A stretch of 6,136 nt of DNA, from positions 1-6,136 of the forward strand of contig CAJYIL010000516.1 in assembly GCA_913774795.1 (NCBI GenBank). The letters are read 5' to 3'. A program made the position numbers and the translations under genes. This document shows positions 5,889-6,136 of this stretch, in pieces. Each line of letters starts with the position of its first letter. Positions within the stretch are counted from its first letter, which is position 1. The notes below the pieces were generated by a model. It was not told where the DNA came from. It did not search any database and was given only the letters and a program-made list of their open reading frames with translations. The DNA comes from Pseudobdellovibrionaceae bacterium. GTDB taxonomy: Bacteria > Bdellovibrionota > Bdellovibrionia > Bdellovibrionales > JAMPXM01.

Positions 5889-6136
5889 AGTCCCTCGCTC
5901 GCGGGAGAAGAATCGTAAATCGCGCGCCCATATCTGGCGCAGAGTCGACAGAGATCTTCCCACCGTACTGTGCACAGACCTGCTTTATGACAAACAAGCC
6001 CAATCCTGTTCCCTTATTTTCTTTGGAAGTAAAACCCGATTCGAAAATTCGACCTTGAATGTCTTTGGGTATCCCGCAACCGAAATCGCGAACTGATATC
6101 TCAGTGAAACTTCCGGCAGCCTTCACACTGATTTCG
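5863..6136 (-). CDS. Sensor histidine kinase, C-terminal ATPase end (partial)
   Basis: Only the last 90 or so codons are in the window; the 5' part, with the sensor, dimerisation and His-containing domain and the N box, lies beyond position 6136. The visible part is the end of a HATPase_c domain: G1 box DFGCGIP, F-box region IFESGFTSK, G2 box GTGLGLFVIKQ, then the final strands KISVDSAPDMGARFTILLP. All the ATP-binding signatures expected here are intact, so the kinase looks functional. An in-frame GTG at 6126 is not a real start, because the domain reads through it. The 3' end overlaps the response-regulator start by 26 bases, a typical cognate-pair arrangement, so this is inferred to be the kinase phosphorylating Asp55 of that regulator. 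The signal sensed cannot be told from here. Confidence 0.9.
   Translation of the reverse strand, partial: EISVKAAGSFTEISVRDFGCGIPKDIQGRIFESGFTSKENKGTGLGLFVIKQVCAQYGGKISVDSAPDMGARFTILLPRARDYELQNSIG

Overview
The window looks like a chromosomal segment of a member of the Bdellovibrionota (Bdellovibrio-like predatory bacteria or relatives). The strongest hint is the Xre-type regulator at 1444-2262, which has the HTH plus DUF4423 architecture of the TIGR02147 family, known mainly from Bdellovibrio and Fibrobacter. Supporting hints are moderate GC content, several small signal-peptide-bearing proteins of no recognisable family, and a sigma-54 response regulator. The assignment is an inference; no rRNA or other marker gene is present.

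Layout. (1) 34-486 (+) encodes a 150-aa secreted protein. (2) 487-655 is a convergent intergenic stretch holding two hairpins. (3) 656-2262 (-) is a two-gene unit: the TIGR02147/DUF4423 regulator, followed with an ATGA start/stop overlap by a secreted 263-aa protein with a zincin-like HE motif and a glycine-rich linker. (4) 2263-2392 is the divergent regulatory region. (5) 2393-4022 (+) is a three-gene probable operon of small secreted proteins (100, 199 and 228 aa), the first two overlapping by one base (TAATG), ending at a strong hairpin (4043-4068). (6) 4023-4514 is about 490 bases with no convincing gene, containing a second strong hairpin (4390-4420). (7) 4515-6136 (-) is a two-component pair: the C-terminal ATPase end of a histidine kinase cut by the window edge, overlapping by 26 bases an NtrC-type sigma-54-dependent response regulator.

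How the genes may work together. Five of the seven genes encode exported proteins of unknown function, arranged around one DNA-binding regulator. The divergent layout suggests that the regulator controls its own operon, the operon of three secreted proteins, or both. Three of the secreted proteins (150, 199 and 228 aa) share a cysteine about 113-118 residues before a last cysteine near the C-terminus, so they may be distant relatives with one disulfide-pinned fold. The two-component system is transcribed separately. I see no sequence evidence linking it to the secreted cluster, and I found no sigma-54 -24/-12 element in the intergenic regions.

No tRNA, rRNA, CRISPR array, insertion sequence or phage gene was seen.
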